DNA of 64,000 bases from Polaribacter vadi (GTDB lineage: Bacteria; Bacteroidota; Bacteroidia; Flavobacteriales; Flavobacteriaceae): positions 2,842,001-2,906,000 of the forward strand of contig NZ_CP017477.1 of assembly GCF_001761365.1 (NCBI RefSeq), in the 5' to 3' direction. The translations under genes and the position numbers were made by a program. Positions 53,890 to 62,621 of the stretch are shown piece by piece; within the stretch, counting starts at the first letter, position 1, and each line of letters begins with the position of its first letter. Under the pieces are notes generated by a model. It had not been told where the DNA came from, did no database searches, and saw only the letters and a program-made list of their open reading frames with translations.

Positions 53890-53892
53890 AAG

Positions 53893-55350
53893 TTGATCAA
53901 TTTTAAGAAAGTATCTTTAAAAATACGTATTTTTTTATCTACCATTTTATTGGTGTTATTGGCATCAATTTTAATTTTGGTGGTTACTGTGTATCAATAT
54001 GATGAGCAAACGAAAGATTACAATATTCATCGTTTTGAACGTAAAGAAGCCACTACCATAGAAACTATTGATTTAGAACTGACTAATAAAACAAGTTATC
54101 CTGTAAAAACGGAAAATTTATCAAAAATATTTCAAGAGCGTATTTATGAAATTTCATCTATTAATAAATTAAATATTTCAATTTTTGATTTGCATGGAAA
54201 TTTATTGGTTTCCTCTAAAACCAATGCTTTTGAGGAGAATCAAATAAAGCCTTTAAGCTACAATAATCTAAATAATTTAAATCAAAACTCAAACCATAGA
54301 ATTTTAATTTCTGTTGAAAAAGATGGTATGGGTTATCAGGCTTCTTACACCTATATTCACGATCCGAAGTTTAAAAGAATTGGTATTTTAGAGCTACAAT
54401 TTAGCCAAGATAATTCAGAAATTGAACACGAGTTAAGAGAATTTATTTCGAGATTAGGATTGGTGTATTTACTAATGTTAATTATTGCCATTGCTTTGGC
54501 ATACTTTTTATCAAGTTACATAACACGTTCTATAAAAACTATTTCTGATAAAATGCAACAGACTCGTTTAAACGAGCGTAATGAAAAGATTACAGTAGAT
54601 TCTGCCAGTTCAGAAATTGAAGTTTTAATTGAAGCTTACAATAATATGATAGATCAATTAGAAGAAAGTGCTGTAAAATTAGCAAAAAGTGAGCGTGAAC
54701 AAGCCTGGAGAGAAATGGCAAAACAAGTTGCACACGAAATTAAAAATCCTTTGACGCCAATGCGTTTAACAGTGCAAAGTTTTGAACGTAAATTTAATCC
54801 TGAAGACGAAAATATTAGAGAAAAATTGGCAGAATATAGTCAAACATTAATTCAACAGATAGATGTAATGAGTTCTATTGCTTCTGCTTTTTCTGATTTT
54901 GCAAAAATGCCAACACAAAACAGAGAAAAAATAAATGTAGTAAGTGTTGTAAAGCTAGCCATCGATATTTTTAATGAGGATTTTATCAATTATAAAACTA
55001 CAGAGAAAGAATTATTTGCCAATTTAGATAAAACGCAATTAATTAGAGTGGTTACCAATTTGGTTAAAAATGCTTTGCAAGCTGTGGAAGGTGAAGAAAA
55101 CCCTGTTATTGATGTCACTGTTTTATCAGAAAAAAATAATATAAAAATCATAGTTTCAGACAATGGAAAAGGAATTCCAGAAGACGTAAAAGATTTAATT
55201 TTTGAACCTAAATTTACAACCAAAACAAGTGGAATGGGACTTGGTTTAGGAATGATAAAAAATATAATAGAAGCCTATGAAGGTAGGATTTCTTTTACAT
55301 CAAAAGAAGGAATAGGAACTATTTTTACAGTAATTTTACCTAAAGAATAA
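53893..55350 (+). CDS. Membrane sensor histidine kinase (NtrY-like)
   Basis: A 485-residue inner-membrane kinase. Two helices (about 13-31 and 197-216) flank an extracytoplasmic sensor domain of about 165 residues. HAMP (about 217-265), a dimerisation domain with the phosphate-accepting His in QVAHEIKNPLTP, and an ATPase domain with N box NLVKNALQAV, G1 SDNGKGIPE, F box FTTKTSGMGLGLG follow. The start is a TTG at 53893, 3 bases after the upstream stop. No response regulator gene is adjacent, so its partner must be elsewhere. The signal is unknown. Confidence 0.92.
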   Translation: MINFKKVSLKIRIFLSTILLVLLASILILVVTVYQYDEQTKDYNIHRFERKEATTIETIDLELTNKTSYPVKTENLSKIFQERIYEISSINKLNISIFDLHGNLLVSSKTNAFEENQIKPLSYNNLNNLNQNSNHRILISVEKDGMGYQASYTYIHDPKFKRIGILELQFSQDNSEIEHELREFISRLGLVYLLMLIIAIALAYFLSSYITRSIKTISDKMQQTRLNERNEKITVDSASSEIEVLIEAYNNMIDQLEESAVKLAKSEREQAWREMAKQVAHEIKNPLTPMRLTVQSFERKFNPEDENIREKLAEYSQTLIQQIDVMSSIASAFSDFAKMPTQNREKINVVSVVKLAIDIFNEDFINYKTTEKELFANLDKTQLIRVVTNLVKNALQAVEGEENPVIDVTVLSEKNNIKIIVSDNGKGIPEDVKDLIFEPKFTTKTSGMGLGLGMIKNIIEAYEGRISFTSKEGIGTIFTVILPKE

Positions 55351-55393
55351 TTAGTAATTGCCTTATTTTTAAAGGCTTTAAAAAATATAAAGA

Positions 55394-56176
55394 ATGGATT
55401 TTGAAAATATAATCGTAGAAAAAGGAGATGGTCTTGGACAAATAACCATTAACAGACCAAAAAAACTAAACGCTTTAAATAAAGATACAATCACAGAGTT
55501 AAGTTTAGCCTTTAAACTTTTGGAAGATGATACAGAAGTAAAAGTTATTATTTTAACTGGTTCTGGAGAAAAAGCTTTTGTAGCTGGTGCAGATATTGCT
55601 GAATTTGCTAATTTTTCTGTAGATGAAGGAGGTAATTTAGCTAGAAAAGGACAAGAAATATTGTTTGATTATGTAGAAAATTTATCAACGCCAGTTATTG
55701 CTGCAATTAATGGTTTTGCATTAGGTGGAGGTTTAGAATTGGCAATGGCTTGTCATTTTAGAGTAGCTTCAGATAATGCAAAAATGGGTTTACCAGAAGT
55801 TTCTTTAGGTGTAATTCCTGGTTATGGAGGCACACAACGTTTGCCTCAATTAGTTGGTAAAGGCAAAGCAATGGAGTTAATTATGACTGCTGCAATGATC
55901 TCTGCAGACGATGCCAAAAACTATGGTTTGGTAAATCACGTAACTACTTTAGATGAGTTATTGCCTTTGGCAGAAAAGTTAGCTGGCAAAATTATGCGTA
56001 ATTCATCAGTAGCAATTGCAAGTGCCATTAAAGCTGTAAATGCAAATTTTAAAGATGGTATAAATGGTTTTGATGTAGAAATAAATCAGTTTGGAAACTG
56101 TTTTGGAACTGAAGATTTTACAGAAGGTACCACTGCTTTTTTAGAAAAAAGAAAACCTAATTTTCCTGGTAAATAA
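55394..56176 (+). CDS. Enoyl-CoA hydratase/isomerase family protein
   Basis: A 260-residue crotonase-fold enzyme, most likely the hydratase step of fatty acid beta-oxidation or a short-chain pathway. It has the oxyanion-hole motif AFVAGADIAEF and two catalytic glutamates in ALGGGLELAMAC and LPEVSLGVIPGYGGTQRL, both kept, so hydratase chemistry is expected. Length is normal. The gene lies 43 bases after the kinase, with its own terminator; co-transcription with the kinase is possible. Specific substrate unknown. Confidence 0.93.
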   Translation: MDFENIIVEKGDGLGQITINRPKKLNALNKDTITELSLAFKLLEDDTEVKVIILTGSGEKAFVAGADIAEFANFSVDEGGNLARKGQEILFDYVENLSTPVIAAINGFALGGGLELAMACHFRVASDNAKMGLPEVSLGVIPGYGGTQRLPQLVGKGKAMELIMTAAMISADDAKNYGLVNHVTTLDELLPLAEKLAGKIMRNSSVAIASAIKAVNANFKDGINGFDVEINQFGNCFGTEDFTEGTTAFLEKRKPNFPGK

Positions 56177-56199
56177 ATATTTTATTTAAATACAATGCA

Positions 56200-56229
56200 T
56201 AAAAAACGAGCCAATTATGGCTCGTTTTT
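56200..56229 (+). terminator. Terminator of the enoyl-CoA hydratase gene
   Basis: The stem AAAAAACGAGCCA / TGGCTCGTTTTTT has a 4-base loop (ATTA) and continues into a T run. Confidence 0.92.
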
Positions 56230-56270
56230 TTTTGAATTTACTGAATTCAATTTGTGTAAATATTTTAACT

Positions 56271-56852
56271 TTAAAGTGTAAAATTATTTACATAACTTCT
56301 ACCATTGTTATAAGAAATTACTTTGTATTCTCCTTTTAACCCTTTATCTAAACTATAAACTCTATTTAAAATTTCATCACCTTCAAGTGTTTCAGAATAA
56401 ATGATTTCATTTTTGTAGAATATAGAAATTTTTAAAGGTTCTTTATCAAAAGCAATTTTAGTAATCATTAATTTATTCTCTTTATTTCTAACATATGGTT
56501 TAAAAATTATTCTTTCAGCATCAGCTATAAAAGTTACGTTTCTATTATTAATTTTTATAGATTTTACAACAATTTGAAAATCTTTTTCTAATTCTAACGT
56601 ATAAATTCCATTTTCTAATTCAGATAAATTAAAGGTTTTTACAAGTGTACCTTCCTTTAAAATTTCCTCTGAATGAAGAATTGCTCCATTAGCTTCTTTA
56701 ATAGTTAACTGATTTCCTTTTTTTGCATTGTTAAAGGTTACCTCAACTTTATCAGCACTCAATAAAGTGTTTGAATCATTGTTGTTTGCGAAGTTTACGA
56801 TTGTAACTAACATAAAGATGGCTACAAATACTTTTCTTTTAATTGTTCTCAT
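56271..56852 (-). CDS. Secreted beta-rich protein, function unknown
   Basis: A 193-residue protein with a signal peptide (1-22, ending NFA) and two similar beta-rich halves (AKKGNQLTIKEANGAILH with GIYTLELEKDF; and KEPLKISIFYKNEIIYSETL with LKGEYKVISYNNG). The halves look like a tandem of small Ig-like or T9SS-associated folds without the sorting motif. I recognise no named family. Alone on the minus strand; a -7 box TAACTTTG (56932-56939 on that strand) lies 79 bases upstream. Confidence 0.7.
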   Translation of the reverse strand: MRTIKRKVFVAIFMLVTIVNFANNNDSNTLLSADKVEVTFNNAKKGNQLTIKEANGAILHSEEILKEGTLVKTFNLSELENGIYTLELEKDFQIVVKSIKINNRNVTFIADAERIIFKPYVRNKENKLMITKIAFDKEPLKISIFYKNEIIYSETLEGDEILNRVYSLDKGLKGEYKVISYNNGRSYVNNFTL

Positions 56853-57080
56853 ATTATTTAATTTTAAGTTATTTTTCTATTTTATTATCAATGCTTTTAT
56901 ATGTTGATGACATTACTTTTGTTTGACACTGCAAAGTTAGGCTACAAATAAAGGTCTGAAAACAACACAATTGGTCATTTTATGTGCTAAATTAACAGGT
57001 ATACTAGTGTTAAATCAATGTTAAGTTAAAATACTACATAAAAATGATAATTTTATATAGATACTCATATAACAATGTTG

Positions 57081-57088
57081 TATTTTTG
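57081..57088 (+). promoter_or_regulatory. -7 box (TATTTTTG) at the AraC-type gene
   Basis: An exact TAnnTTTG ends only 4 bases before the ATG at 57093. Transcription would start at or within the first codons, so if real the mRNA is almost leaderless. Confidence 0.35.
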
Positions 57089-57092
57089 CAGC

Positions 57093-57965
57093 ATGATGCA
57101 GAAAAAACCAACGCTAGAAAAAATCACCCCCAATTTTGGAAGTTCTTTTTTATTAAAAAAGCACGAAGAGTTTTTAAAAACAAATACCCCTTTTTGGCAT
57201 TTTCACCCAGAGATTGAACTTGTTTACGTAAATAAAGGAAAAGGGAAAAGACATATTGGGAATCACATAAGCTACTTTAATAATAGTCAATTAGTATTAA
57301 TAGGTTCTAATTTGCCACATATTGGCTATTTAGATCGTTTAACAACGAATGGTTCAGAAACATTAATTCAATTTTTGCCAGACTTTTTAGGGAAAGGATT
57401 TTTTAAAATTCCAGAAATGGCTGCTATTGATGCACTTTTTGAACGCGCAAAAAAAGGAATTCGATTCAATATTGAAATTAAGCAGAGAATTGGTGCTAAA
57501 ATTGAGAAACTAATAGATTTAGAAGGTGCAAACAGAATTACATCATTTATAGAAATTTTAAATGATTTAGCCACAACAGACGATTACACATTATTAAATG
57601 CAAATGGTTACGCTTTTGAAAGTTCGCATCAAGACAGTAATAAGATAGAACTTGTTTACAAACACATTAACGAAAATTTTAAAGATCATATTAGTTTAGA
57701 TGAGGTTTCTGAATTGGTAAGTATGACAGTTCCTGCATTTTGTAGATACTTTAAAAAATCTACAGGTAAAACATTTACAAAATTAGTAAACGAATATAGA
57801 GTTGTGCACGCCACCAAATTGTTGGCAGAAAGTACCATGAGTATTACTGATATTAGTTTTGAATGTGGTTTTAATAATTTTTCTCACTTTAACAAGTTGT
57901 TCAAAGAGTTTACAGGCAAAAGTGCTTCTGTGTATAGAAACGAATTAAAAAATTTAATACAATAA
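57093..57965 (+). CDS. AraC-family transcriptional regulator
   Basis: A 290-residue regulator. The N-terminal half is a cupin-type sensor (HFHPEIELVYVNKGKGKRHIG, ISYFNNSQLVLIGSNLPH), and the C-terminal 100 residues hold two helix-turn-helix motifs (LDEVSELVSMTVPAFCRYFKK and ITDISFECGFNNFSHFNKLFK). This resembles sugar-responsive AraC proteins. Two start codons sit side by side (57093 and 57096); an in-frame TTG at 57075 is unlikely. The next gene follows within 3 bases. Target genes are not evident. Confidence 0.92.
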   Translation: MMQKKPTLEKITPNFGSSFLLKKHEEFLKTNTPFWHFHPEIELVYVNKGKGKRHIGNHISYFNNSQLVLIGSNLPHIGYLDRLTTNGSETLIQFLPDFLGKGFFKIPEMAAIDALFERAKKGIRFNIEIKQRIGAKIEKLIDLEGANRITSFIEILNDLATTDDYTLLNANGYAFESSHQDSNKIELVYKHINENFKDHISLDEVSELVSMTVPAFCRYFKKSTGKTFTKLVNEYRVVHATKLLAESTMSITDISFECGFNNFSHFNKLFKEFTGKSASVYRNELKNLIQ

Positions 57966-57968
57966 ATT

Positions 57969-58154
57969 ATGGAGTTATTATTAGATAATAAAATAGATAA
58001 AGCTTTAGAATATTATACCTTTAAAAGTAATCAACTAAAAGATTTTGTAAATTCAAGCAAAGATTTAACTGTAGAGCAAATTATAGAATTTGGCGAAGAG
58101 TTAGCCGTTTTAGAATATAAAATTACTGCTTTAGAAGTAGCAAATGAGAGTTAA
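57969..58154 (+). CDS. Small acidic helical protein
   Basis: A 61-residue product (MELLLDNKIDKALEYYTFKS, then LTVEQIIEFGEELAVLEYK), predicted to be helical and acidic. It starts 3 bases after the AraC-type gene, a spacing that favours a real co-transcribed gene. I recognise no family. It is too short for a confident call. Confidence 0.55.
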   Translation: MELLLDNKIDKALEYYTFKSNQLKDFVNSSKDLTVEQIIEFGEELAVLEYKITALEVANES

Positions 58155-58199
58155 AAAATATTTTATATTTAGTACACTTATTAAATACTACTAAGGTGT

Positions 58200-58246
58200 T
58201 AGTTCGAGTGATTTCGTTTTTGGGCGAAATTGTATCGAGAACTCAT
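58200..58246. repeat. Long-loop palindromic repeat
   Basis: GTTCGAGTG...TATCGAGAAC with an inner hairpin ATTTCG/CGAAAT. It is the same outer arms and layout as the unit at 21045-21085, with a different loop sequence, and a relative of the short units inside moeA and mobA. Confidence 0.7.
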
Positions 58247-58276
58247 AGAGAATAAAAAGTTTTAAATTTTATAAAC

Positions 58277-58936
58277 CTACAACTTTCCATTCCATTCATC
58301 ATAAAATTGCTGTAAATAGGTTTCCATAAATTGATGCCTGCTTTCAGCAATTTTTTTGCCTGAAGTTGTATTCATTTTATCTTTTAGCAATAATAATTTT
58401 TCGTAAAAATGATTAATTGTTGGTGCAGTAGAGGTTTTATATTCCTCTTTTGTCATTGTTAAGTTGGGTATAATTTCAGGATCATATAAAGCTCTGTCTT
58501 TAAAACCTCCATAATTAAAACAACGAGCAATACCAATAGCTCCAATAGCATCTAACCTATCTGCATCTTGCACAACCTCTAGTTCTTTAGATGTAAATTG
58601 TTTAGAATCATCTTCTAAAGAATTTTTAAAAGATACATTTTTGATGATTTTCACAACATGTTGCCCAATTTCTTTCGGTACTTTTTGTTCAATTAAAAAC
58701 TGGGTTGCTATTTTAGGACCTAAATTTTCATCACCATTATGAAATTTTGGATCTGCAATATCATGTAACAACGCTGCTAAAGATACTACAAAAACATCAA
58801 CTTTTTCTTCTGTTGATATCAGCAAAGCATTTTTAAAAACACGTTCTATATGAAACCAATCATGCCCACCTTCAGCGTCTTTTAATTCCTTTTTTACAAA
58901 AGTAATTGTGTTTTGAATAATCTGTTCTTGATTCAT
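58277..58936 (-). CDS. HD-domain phosphohydrolase
   Basis: A 219-residue cytosolic metal-dependent phosphohydrolase with the HD-superfamily order: His in GGHDWFHIERV, the HD pair in ALLHDIADPKF, and the late Asp in QDADRLDAIGAIG. It belongs to the YedJ-like group (uncharacterised hydrolases of about 220-230 residues). Substrate not known. It ends one short gene before the bacilliredoxin gene and overlaps nothing; the small membrane protein gene stops 1 base before its start, so the two are probably co-transcribed. Confidence 0.9.
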   Translation of the reverse strand: MNQEQIIQNTITFVKKELKDAEGGHDWFHIERVFKNALLISTEEKVDVFVVSLAALLHDIADPKFHNGDENLGPKIATQFLIEQKVPKEIGQHVVKIIKNVSFKNSLEDDSKQFTSKELEVVQDADRLDAIGAIGIARCFNYGGFKDRALYDPEIIPNLTMTKEEYKTSTAPTINHFYEKLLLLKDKMNTTSGKKIAESRHQFMETYLQQFYDEWNGKL

Positions 58937-58937
58937 A

Positions 58938-59177
58938 TTATTTCCTTGAAAGTAATTCTTGTTTTAATTTTTTTGCTTCATAAATCATTAAAACGAGCAT
59001 TGGTATAAAAAACAAAGGCAAAAAAGTATGAAAAGAAACGCCATTTTCCATAGTAGAAAAGATAGCAAAAACGATCATTAACAAAACTATAAACCCTTTA
59101 ATAACTGCAAACTTTTTTTGATTTTTTAATTTTTTCTCTAATTCTGCTTTTGTGTAGGTAGAAAATTGTGAAGCCAT
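58938..59177 (-). CDS. Small two-helix membrane protein
   Basis: A 79-residue protein with a charged N terminus (FSTYTKAELEKKLKNQKK) and two membrane helices (about 24-44 and 48-66, separated by a MENGVSFHTF turn). Function unknown. The ATG at 59177 (MASQFSTYTK) is preferred to one 30 bases upstream. It is separated by 1 base from the HD hydrolase start and preceded by a terminator on this strand. Confidence 0.7.
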   Translation of the reverse strand: MASQFSTYTKAELEKKLKNQKKFAVIKGFIVLLMIVFAIFSTMENGVSFHTFLPLFFIPMLVLMIYEAKKLKQELLSRK

Positions 59178-59194
59178 ATTTTTAATTTTAATTA

Positions 59195-59224
59195 AAAAAA
59201 AATCCACTTAAAAAAGTGGATTTA
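59195..59224 (-). terminator. Terminator of the bacilliredoxin gene
   Basis: AAATCCACTT / AAGTGGATTT with a 4-base loop. On the minus strand it is followed by a long T run, so the downstream small gene needs its own promoter. Confidence 0.82.
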
Positions 59225-59263
59225 ATATTGTTATTTGATGCAATAAAATCTTGTTTTAAAATT

Positions 59264-59674
59264 TTAACAATGCTCATTATAAGCAGCAGCCAAATTTTGG
59301 GCAATCATTTGTGCAGATCTACCTTCAATATGATGACGCTCTAACATGTGCACTAAACTACCATCTTTAAACAAAGCAATTGCTGGTGAAGATGGAGGAA
59401 AAGGCATCATAAACTCTCTTGCTTTTTGCGTAGATTCTTTTTCTACACCTGCAAAAACAGTTGTTAAATTAGTGGGTACTTTTTCAGCACCTAAAGAAGC
59501 AATTGCTCCTGGTCTTGCAGTTCCTGCTGCACAACCACAAACAGAATTTACTACTACTAATGTTGTTCCTTTTTTAGACATTGCGTTTTCAACATCTTCA
59601 TTGGTATATAATGCGTCAAAACCTGCGTTTATTAACTCGTCACGCATTGGTTTTACTAATTCTTCTGGATACAT
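59264..59674 (-). CDS. Bacilliredoxin (BrxA/BrxB family)
   Basis: A 136-residue thioredoxin-fold protein that removes bacillithiol from proteins. The CGC active-site motif is at residues 46-48 (NSVCGCAAG), and [14 protein letters not shown] precedes the cis-Pro. This matches the YphP/YqiW family. Start ATG 59674 (MYPEELVKP) chosen; the in-frame TTG 33 bases upstream is unlikely. Flavobacteria are known to make bacillithiol-like thiols, so a role in thiol stress is reasonable. Confidence 0.93.
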   Translation of the reverse strand: MYPEELVKPMRDELINAGFDALYTNEDVENAMSKKGTTLVVVNSVCGCAAGTARPGAIASLGAEKVPTNLTTVFAGVEKESTQKAREFMMPFPPSSPAIALFKDGSLVHMLERHHIEGRSAQMIAQNLAAAYNEHC

Positions 59675-59850
59675 AATTCTTAAATTATTTACATTCTTAA
59701 AATGCAAATTTAATTAAATAAACTGTAATTATTAAATATAAACCCAACTCAATATAGATAGCACTATAAGAATTTATTATTTTAAATTATTGTAGTCTGC
59801 TTAAAGACTTTATAAACTTCCAAAACTCTTATTTAATAGCCAAATTTTTA

Positions 59851-59992
59851 ATATTTCGCCCTTCTAGGGCTTAATTTAATTTTAAATAATTTTCTATTAA
59901 AATTTCATCCCTCTGGGATTTTTGCTCTGTAAGAGCATTAATATTAATAAAAAAATATAAAAATGCTGTAAAGCTCCATAGGAGCGAAATTT
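59851..59992. repeat. Cluster of four 13-bp mini-hairpins
   Basis: GCCCT-TCT-AGGGC (59858), ATCCC-TCT-GGGAT (59907), GCTCT-GTA-AGAGC (59924) and GCTCC-ATA-GGAGC (59973): each has 5-bp arms and a 3-base loop. Three are set in ATTTCG/A-type flanks. The rest of the 344-base gap from 59675 is AT-rich with nothing recognised. Confidence 0.6.
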
Positions 59993-60018
59993 AATTGGAT
60001 AATAGTAATTTTAAAGAT

Positions 60019-60399
60019 TTATTTCAACTCCAATTCAAAAGTTCTTTTCTCTGTAGTTACATGGCATTCATCAGCAGTTACAATTATAGGTTCACTTACA
60101 AACGTTTTATAATTGTCAGCTGTTACTGTTACAATATAAGTTCCTTTTCGTTCTCCAGCTCCATAAAAAGACATGTTAGGGTCAGAGTTTTCTAGAGTTT
60201 CTTCATAATTACCATCTTTTGCAACTATTATAATATTACCATTTATTGGGTTTGCTGTTGTTTTTTCAGTGAGATTTATGGCTAAACCATAAACAAAATT
60301 CTGTGTACAAATAATAAGTTCTTTATCATTACTATTGTCTTCACAGCGATTTAAAAAGAAAAGAAAACTTAGAATCGCAATTATTTTTAATGATTTCAT
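60019..60399 (-). CDS. Small secreted or lipid-anchored protein, Ig-like
   Basis: A 126-residue protein with a hydrophobic N terminus (1-18, ending FFLNRC). The Cys19 could be a lipid anchor, but Arg at -1 departs from the lipobox. The mature part looks like a carboxypeptidase-regulatory or Ig-like beta-sandwich (KTTANPINGNIIIVAKDGNY, KGTYIVTVTADNYKTFVSEP), similar to small adhesin-like domains. Function unknown. Alone; the upstream gap holds the promoter of the TerB-DnaJ gene on the other strand. Confidence 0.6.
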   Translation of the reverse strand: MKSLKIIAILSFLFFLNRCEDNSNDKELIICTQNFVYGLAINLTEKTTANPINGNIIIVAKDGNYEETLENSDPNMSFYGAGERKGTYIVTVTADNYKTFVSEPIIVTADECHVTTEKRTFELELK

Positions 60400-60509
60400 G
60401 GTATTGAGTATTTTCTATAAGATGTTTTTTTATCAATTTGGTTGCGTATCAATTCAAAAAATTAATAAAATCTTTTAATCGATAAAAATTTCAAATATCA
60501 ATCATTTCT

Positions 60510-60517
60510 TATATTTG
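60510..60517 (+). promoter_or_regulatory. -7 box (TATATTTG) before the TerB-DnaJ gene
   Basis: An exact TAnnTTTG lies 20 bases before the ATG at 60538. No -33 box was seen. Confidence 0.4.
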
Positions 60518-60537
60518 AAGTCAAAATTATAAAGTTT

Positions 60538-61311
60538 ATGAGTAGTTTTTCTAAATGGTTGGGTGCAGGATTGGGTTTTACATTAGGTGGGCCTATTGGT
60601 GCAGCAATCGGTTTTGCCATTGGTAGTTTTGTAGATGGTTTTGAAATTGATGGTTTTAAACAAGAACAAATAGATTACAATAAAGACAGACCAGCAGGAA
60701 ATAGCAGATATACAAGGCGAAATGTAAATACACAATCTGGCGATTTTGAAATGAGTCTGCTTGTTTTGGCATCAATTGTTATAAAATCGGATGGAAAAGT
60801 AGACAAACGTGAATTGGAGTTTGTGCGTTCTCAATTTTTATCAATGTATGGTAAAGAACGTGCAAATAGCGCTTTTAAACTGTTTAAAGGAATGGTTAAA
60901 AAAGATATTTCTGCACGCCAAGTTTGTATTCAAATTAGAGAACACATGTCTCACGCTTCTCGTTTACAATTACTACATTTTTTATTTGGTATTGCAAAAG
61001 CAGATGAATTTGTAAGTGAAAAAGAAGTTGATGAAATTCACAAAATTGCTGGTTATTTATATATCAATTCTTACGATTTTGAATCGATAAAAGCCATGTT
61101 TTATGATTCTTCAGAAAATGCTTATAAAATCTTAGAGATTGATAAAACTGCCACCAATGATGAAGTAAAAACTTCGTATAGAAAAATGGTGAAAAAATAT
61201 CATCCAGATAAATTACAAGATTTGGGCGAAGAACATTTGCAAGGCGCAAAAGAAAAGTTTCAAAGCATACAAGATGCTTATGAAAAGATAAAAAATGAAA
61301 GAGGTTTATAG
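60538..61311 (+). CDS. TerB-like and DnaJ-domain co-chaperone
   Basis: A 257-residue protein. The N-terminal Gly-rich hydrophobic segment (about 8-30, GAGLGFTLGGPIGAAIGFAI) is probably a membrane or channel-like helix. A TerB-type helical domain follows (about 80-180, KSDGKVDKRELEFVRSQFL). A C-terminal J domain has the HPD motif (KYHPDKLQDLG) for Hsp70 stimulation. The layout is that of DjlA, a membrane-anchored co-chaperone. Function in protein quality control is inferred. Start ATG 60538. Confidence 0.9.
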   Translation: MSSFSKWLGAGLGFTLGGPIGAAIGFAIGSFVDGFEIDGFKQEQIDYNKDRPAGNSRYTRRNVNTQSGDFEMSLLVLASIVIKSDGKVDKRELEFVRSQFLSMYGKERANSAFKLFKGMVKKDISARQVCIQIREHMSHASRLQLLHFLFGIAKADEFVSEKEVDEIHKIAGYLYINSYDFESIKAMFYDSSENAYKILEIDKTATNDEVKTSYRKMVKKYHPDKLQDLGEEHLQGAKEKFQSIQDAYEKIKNERGL

Positions 61312-61338
61312 TTTGCATTCATCAACAAAAAAAAGATT

Positions 61339-62556
61339 ATGGAGCAGTTTGATGTAGTTGTAATTGGTGGAGGACCTGCAGGTGGACAAACAAGTAGGAA
61401 TTTAGCAAAAAAAGGACATAAAGTTTTATTGGTAGAACGTTATGAAAATTTTTCTCTGAATAACTTTTCGAGTGCAGGAATGACTTTAGAACCTTTGGAT
61501 GAGTTTGATTTACCAGAAACAGTAATTGGTGCGTATTGGAAAGATTTGGTAATTCAGTGTACAAAAAAAGCCTATACTTGGCAAGGAAAAACAAACAAAG
61601 GTGTCGTTTTAAACTTCCAAAAATTACGTGAGTTTTTAGCTGATGAAACGCTAAAACTTGGTGGAAATGTTTGGATGGGACACAAATATTTGGCGAAAGA
61701 AGTTCAAAAAGATTCAGTTATTGTAGAGCTTTTAAATACTGAAACTTCAGAAAATATAAAAGTAAAAACAAAGCTTTTAGTAGATGCAACTGGACCTTTA
61801 AGAAAAGTAATGTACGATGCTAAAGAAGAACAACCAGAAATGGTTTTAGGAAGTGGAACTGAATACGAAATTGAAGTTTCACAAGAAATCTACGATCAAT
61901 TTAAAGATAAATTACTTTTTTTTCTTGGGCATAAATGGTCTATAAAAGGGTATTCTTGGATTTTTCCTATGGAAAATAGAATTTTAAAAGTTGGTGCAGG
62001 TAAAACACATCTTACGTCTCTAAATCAAGAGAAAACCAATAAAACTACTCGAAAAATTACGGAGAAAATTATAGCAGAATACGTAAAAGCAAAAGACTAT
62101 AAAATTATCGACAAACATGGTGGAATAATTCGTTACAGTAGAGGTTTAAAAGATAAATTTTATCACAATAAAGTAGTTGGAGTTGGAGATGCAGTTTCAG
62201 CAATAAATCCAAGAGGAGGAGAAGGAATTCGTTACGCAATGCAAACAGCAGATTTGGCATCAACGTATATTGATGAATATTTAAAAACGGGTAAAGAAAA
62301 TTTTGAGAATTATAGAAAAATTTGGCGAAGAAAAAAGTTATTAAAATGGAATTTAAGCGAATTTTCTGGTAGAAGAATGTACAGCAGATATTCTGATGCG
62401 CAAGTAGAAAATAGAGTTCAATTTTTTTACGACAATTTTAATATTGATGAAATGATTGCAAGTTTATTCAATTTTAAATATAGTAAGCCTTTTACACGTC
62501 TTTTTCAGTATAGTTTTATAAAACTGTCTTATTTGTTTAAAAAGGAGAAGTTTTAA
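61339..62556 (+). CDS. FAD-dependent geranylgeranyl-reductase-like oxidoreductase
   Basis: A 405-residue flavoprotein of the geranylgeranyl reductase/lycopene-cyclase-like group. It has an N-terminal Rossmann motif (VVIGGGPAGGQTSRNLA) and the second FAD site GVGDAVSAINPRGGEGIRYAM. Such enzymes reduce isoprenoid or quinone tails, or act in tRNA/cofactor maturation in some groups; the exact substrate is not readable. The gene lies 27 bases after the TerB-DnaJ gene and 65 bases before ileS; it could be on the same transcript as the former. Confidence 0.88.
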   Translation: MEQFDVVVIGGGPAGGQTSRNLAKKGHKVLLVERYENFSLNNFSSAGMTLEPLDEFDLPETVIGAYWKDLVIQCTKKAYTWQGKTNKGVVLNFQKLREFLADETLKLGGNVWMGHKYLAKEVQKDSVIVELLNTETSENIKVKTKLLVDATGPLRKVMYDAKEEQPEMVLGSGTEYEIEVSQEIYDQFKDKLLFFLGHKWSIKGYSWIFPMENRILKVGAGKTHLTSLNQEKTNKTTRKITEKIIAEYVKAKDYKIIDKHGGIIRYSRGLKDKFYHNKVVGVGDAVSAINPRGGEGIRYAMQTADLASTYIDEYLKTGKENFENYRKIWRRKKLLKWNLSEFSGRRMYSRYSDAQVENRVQFFYDNFNIDEMIASLFNFKYSKPFTRLFQYSFIKLSYLFKKEKF

Positions 62557-62621
62557 ACGCTTAACTTAATTAATTGTCAAGAAAATTCTTAATTTCGCAT
62601 CCTGATTTGAAAAGAGACCAA

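Noticed and set aside
59346..59717. A 123-codon + frame
   Set aside because: Antisense to the bacilliredoxin gene, which has its full active site.
59858..59985. CRISPR array
   Set aside because: The units are short hairpins in both orientations with irregular spacing, not direct repeats with spacers; no cas gene is present.
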